The position numbers and the translations under genes were made by a program. Of a stretch of 64,000 bases of DNA, positions 63,032-64,000 are shown in pieces. A model generated the notes under the pieces. That model saw only the letters and a list, made by a program, of their open reading frames with translations, was not told where the DNA came from and searched no databases. Where the stretch lies: assembly GCF_020524345.1 (NCBI RefSeq), contig NZ_JAIVLH010000013.1:62001-126000 (forward strand), in the 5' to 3' direction. The stretch comes from Metabacillus niabensis. Its GTDB lineage: Bacteria > Bacillota > Bacilli > Bacillales > Bacillaceae. Position 1 is the first letter of the stretch. Each line of letters opens with the position of its first letter.

Positions 63032-63042
63032 TGGTACTACCA
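63032..63042. promoter_or_regulatory. FadR-type operator, copy 2
   Basis: TGGTACTACCA, identical to the other two copies, in the middle of the divergent spacer. Confidence 0.72.
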
Positions 63043-63134
63043 GAGAACCAAGAAATGTAAGCGTTATTATATACCTGGAATCAACTGTTGTTATTATAAA
63101 TGAGGACCAACCTGATTGAATCAAATCACTAGTG

Positions 63135-63145
63135 TGGTACTACCA
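63135..63145. promoter_or_regulatory. FadR-type operator, copy 3, extended palindrome
   Basis: TGGTACTACCA here is the centre of a longer perfect palindrome with 10-bp arms (TAGTGTGGTA and TACCACACTA, 63130-63150). It is the strongest copy and lies about 40 bases before the uxaA-type genes. Confidence 0.78.
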
Positions 63146-63184
63146 CACTACCTACCACTTTATAACTAGTTGAATAAAGGAGAA

Positions 63185-63508
63185 ATGATTATTTTGAAGG
63201 AAAAAAACTATCGGACAATTGTAATGAGGTCAGAAGACAGTGTAGCTGTTGCATTAGAAGAGATACCAGCTGAAACGAAATTAACAGTTACTTTACCAGA
63301 TAAGAAAACAAAGGAAATTATATTAAAAGAAACCATATTATTTGGGCATAAATTTGCTATTAAACTGGTAACTGCCGGATCTACGATTTTGAAATATGGG
63401 GAAGTTATTGGAAAAGCAATAAGAGAGATAGAGGAAGGCGAACATGTTCATGTTCATAACTTAGAAGGTGTGAGAGGAAGAGGTGACAAAGTTGTTGGAA
63501 ACAAATAA
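63185..63508 (+). CDS. UxaA family dehydratase, small N-terminal (SAF) subunit
   Basis: About 107 aa. A SAF-like domain with VALEEIPAETKLTV, GHKFAIKLVTAGSTILKYGEVIG and EGEHVHVHNLEGVRGRG, the N-terminal part of altronate/galactarate dehydratases coded as a separate protein. The start is uncertain: ATG 63185 is very near AAAGGAG, while TTG 63194 has an 11-base spacing. It overlaps the large subunit gene by 14 bases. Confidence 0.82.
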   Translation: MIILKEKNYRTIVMRSEDSVAVALEEIPAETKLTVTLPDKKTKEIILKETILFGHKFAIKLVTAGSTILKYGEVIGKAIREIEEGEHVHVHNLEGVRGRGDKVVGNK

Positions 63509-64000
63509 TAAAAGACAATTTTTAGGGTATAGACGTCATGATGGAAAAGTAGGGGTACGAAATCATGTTCTCATCTTACCAACAATCACTTGTGCAACTC
63601 AGGCGGCAAAGCAAATCACTGAACTTGTACATGGAACAGTATCGTTTATTCATCAACATGGTTGTGCTCAAGTTGGAGTAGATTATGAACAAACTTTCCG
63701 TACATACGTAGGATTAGGACTTAACCCAAATGTTTATGGGGTTGTAGTTTTAGGATTAGGCTGTGAAACACATCAAGCTAGAAGTGTAGCAGGTGAAATT
63801 GCTAAAACAGGTAAACGAGTGGAAATGGTTTCCATTCAAGATCATGGTGGGACTTTATCAGCAATTGCTGAAGGCGCAAAAGCAGCTACTAAACTAGTAC
63901 AAGAGGCTTCTGCACAAATGAGAGAATGGTGCGATTTTAATGAGTTAATTATTGGAACAGAATGTGGTGGCTCTGATGCATGCTCAGGATTATCAGCAAA
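63495..64000 (+). CDS. UxaA family dehydratase, large C-terminal subunit (partial)
   Basis: The frame begins at TTG 63495, nine bases after AGGTG, and runs off the right edge. It reads FLGYRRHDGKVGVRNHV, IHQHGCAQVGVDYEQTFRT, VLGLGCETHQA and TECGGSDACSGLSA, the signature of the large domain of UxaA-type iron-dependent sugar-acid dehydratases. With the small subunit it would dehydrate an aldonic acid to a 2-keto-3-deoxy acid, feeding the enzymes at 55795-62100. Confidence 0.88.
   Translation, partial: METNNKRQFLGYRRHDGKVGVRNHVLILPTITCATQAAKQITELVHGTVSFIHQHGCAQVGVDYEQTFRTYVGLGLNPNVYGVVVLGLGCETHQARSVAGEIAKTGKRVEMVSIQDHGGTLSAIAEGAKAATKLVQEASAQMREWCDFNELIIGTECGGSDACSGLSA

Larger units (their letters stand above)
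62863..63184. other. Divergent promoter region between gntR and the uxaA-type genes
   Basis: About 320 bp without a gene. It holds three TGGTACTACCA sites and the 20-bp element shared with 59342-59361, each listed separately. I see no well-formed pair of -10/-35 hexamers. Confidence 0.6.

Noticed and set aside
1-64000. CRISPR arrays, tRNA or rRNA genes, transposases, phage genes
   Set aside because: No repeated spacer pattern, cloverleaf-like conserved sequence or transposase/integrase motif was seen on either strand.

Overview
The window looks like a chromosomal segment of a low-GC, endospore-forming Bacillaceae bacterium. The AT-rich base composition, strong Shine-Dalgarno sites of the AAGGAGG type, frequent TTG/GTG starts, cre-like CcpA boxes and a complete GerA-type spore germination receptor operon all point that way. 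No rRNA, tRNA, CRISPR array or transposase gene was seen.

Layout. (1) 1-6130: carbohydrate catabolism operon on the + strand, with the end of one ABC sugar permease, a second permease, a ROK sugar kinase, three Gfo/Idh/MocA oxidoreductases and a xylose-isomerase-like epimerase, closed by a clear terminator. (2) 6131-8263: AT-rich spacers around a solitary enolase-superfamily (mandelate racemase type) enzyme, then a decayed minus-strand gene. (3) 8264-46622: a ~38 kb NRPS/PKS cluster, all on + and with almost no gaps. It has a type II thioesterase, an Sfp phosphopantetheinyl transferase, an ATP-grasp ligase, NRPS Cs-A-T-E (A domain reads as Asn), an aminotransferase, NRPS-PKS C-A-T-KS-degenerate AT-KR-T, NRPS C-A-T-C*-A(GNAT)-T, a D-asparaginyl-peptidase-like serine hydrolase fused to a cyclic-peptide ABC exporter, a second thioesterase, NRPS C-A-T-C, NRPS partial C-A-T, a fatty acid hydroxylase, an argininosuccinate-lyase homologue, a cysteine-synthase homologue and a GNAT acetyltransferase. 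(4) 46621-50005: a large hairpin repeat, a frameshifted DUF3231 pseudogene, aspartate 4-decarboxylase, a DUF1456 protein and a second repeat of the same kind. (5) 50006-55323: ger operon in the order B-A-B-C plus a small two-helix D-type protein. (6) 55324-64000: sugar-acid catabolism with an AraC regulator and a GntR/FadR regulator, two fumarylacetoacetase-fold enzymes, an aldehyde dehydrogenase, a zinc alcohol dehydrogenase, an SDR and a split UxaA-type dehydratase running off the end.

How the genes work together. The central cluster has the hallmarks of the prodrug strategy known from colibactin, xenocoumacin and zwittermicin. A starter condensation domain would put a fatty acyl group on Asn, the E domain would make it D-Asn, the chain would be extended by five further A domains and one reducing ketide step, and a membrane-anchored periplasmic-side peptidase would cut off the acyl-D-Asn at export. 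Here the peptidase and a SyrD/PvdE-type exporter are one polypeptide. Unusual points are an adenylation domain split by a GNAT-like acetyltransferase domain, an AT domain that has lost its catalytic Ser with no trans-AT in sight, a cysteine-synthase/argininosuccinate-lyase pair that may make 2,3-diaminopropionate using aspartate as nitrogen donor, and no terminal thioesterase domain. The right-hand sugar-acid locus seems to encode two alternative routes from a 2-keto-3-deoxy sugar acid, with three copies of a FadR-type operator around the GntR gene.

All calls are from reading motifs by eye; no search was run. A-domain specificity codes were read by hand alignment to GrsA-PheA.
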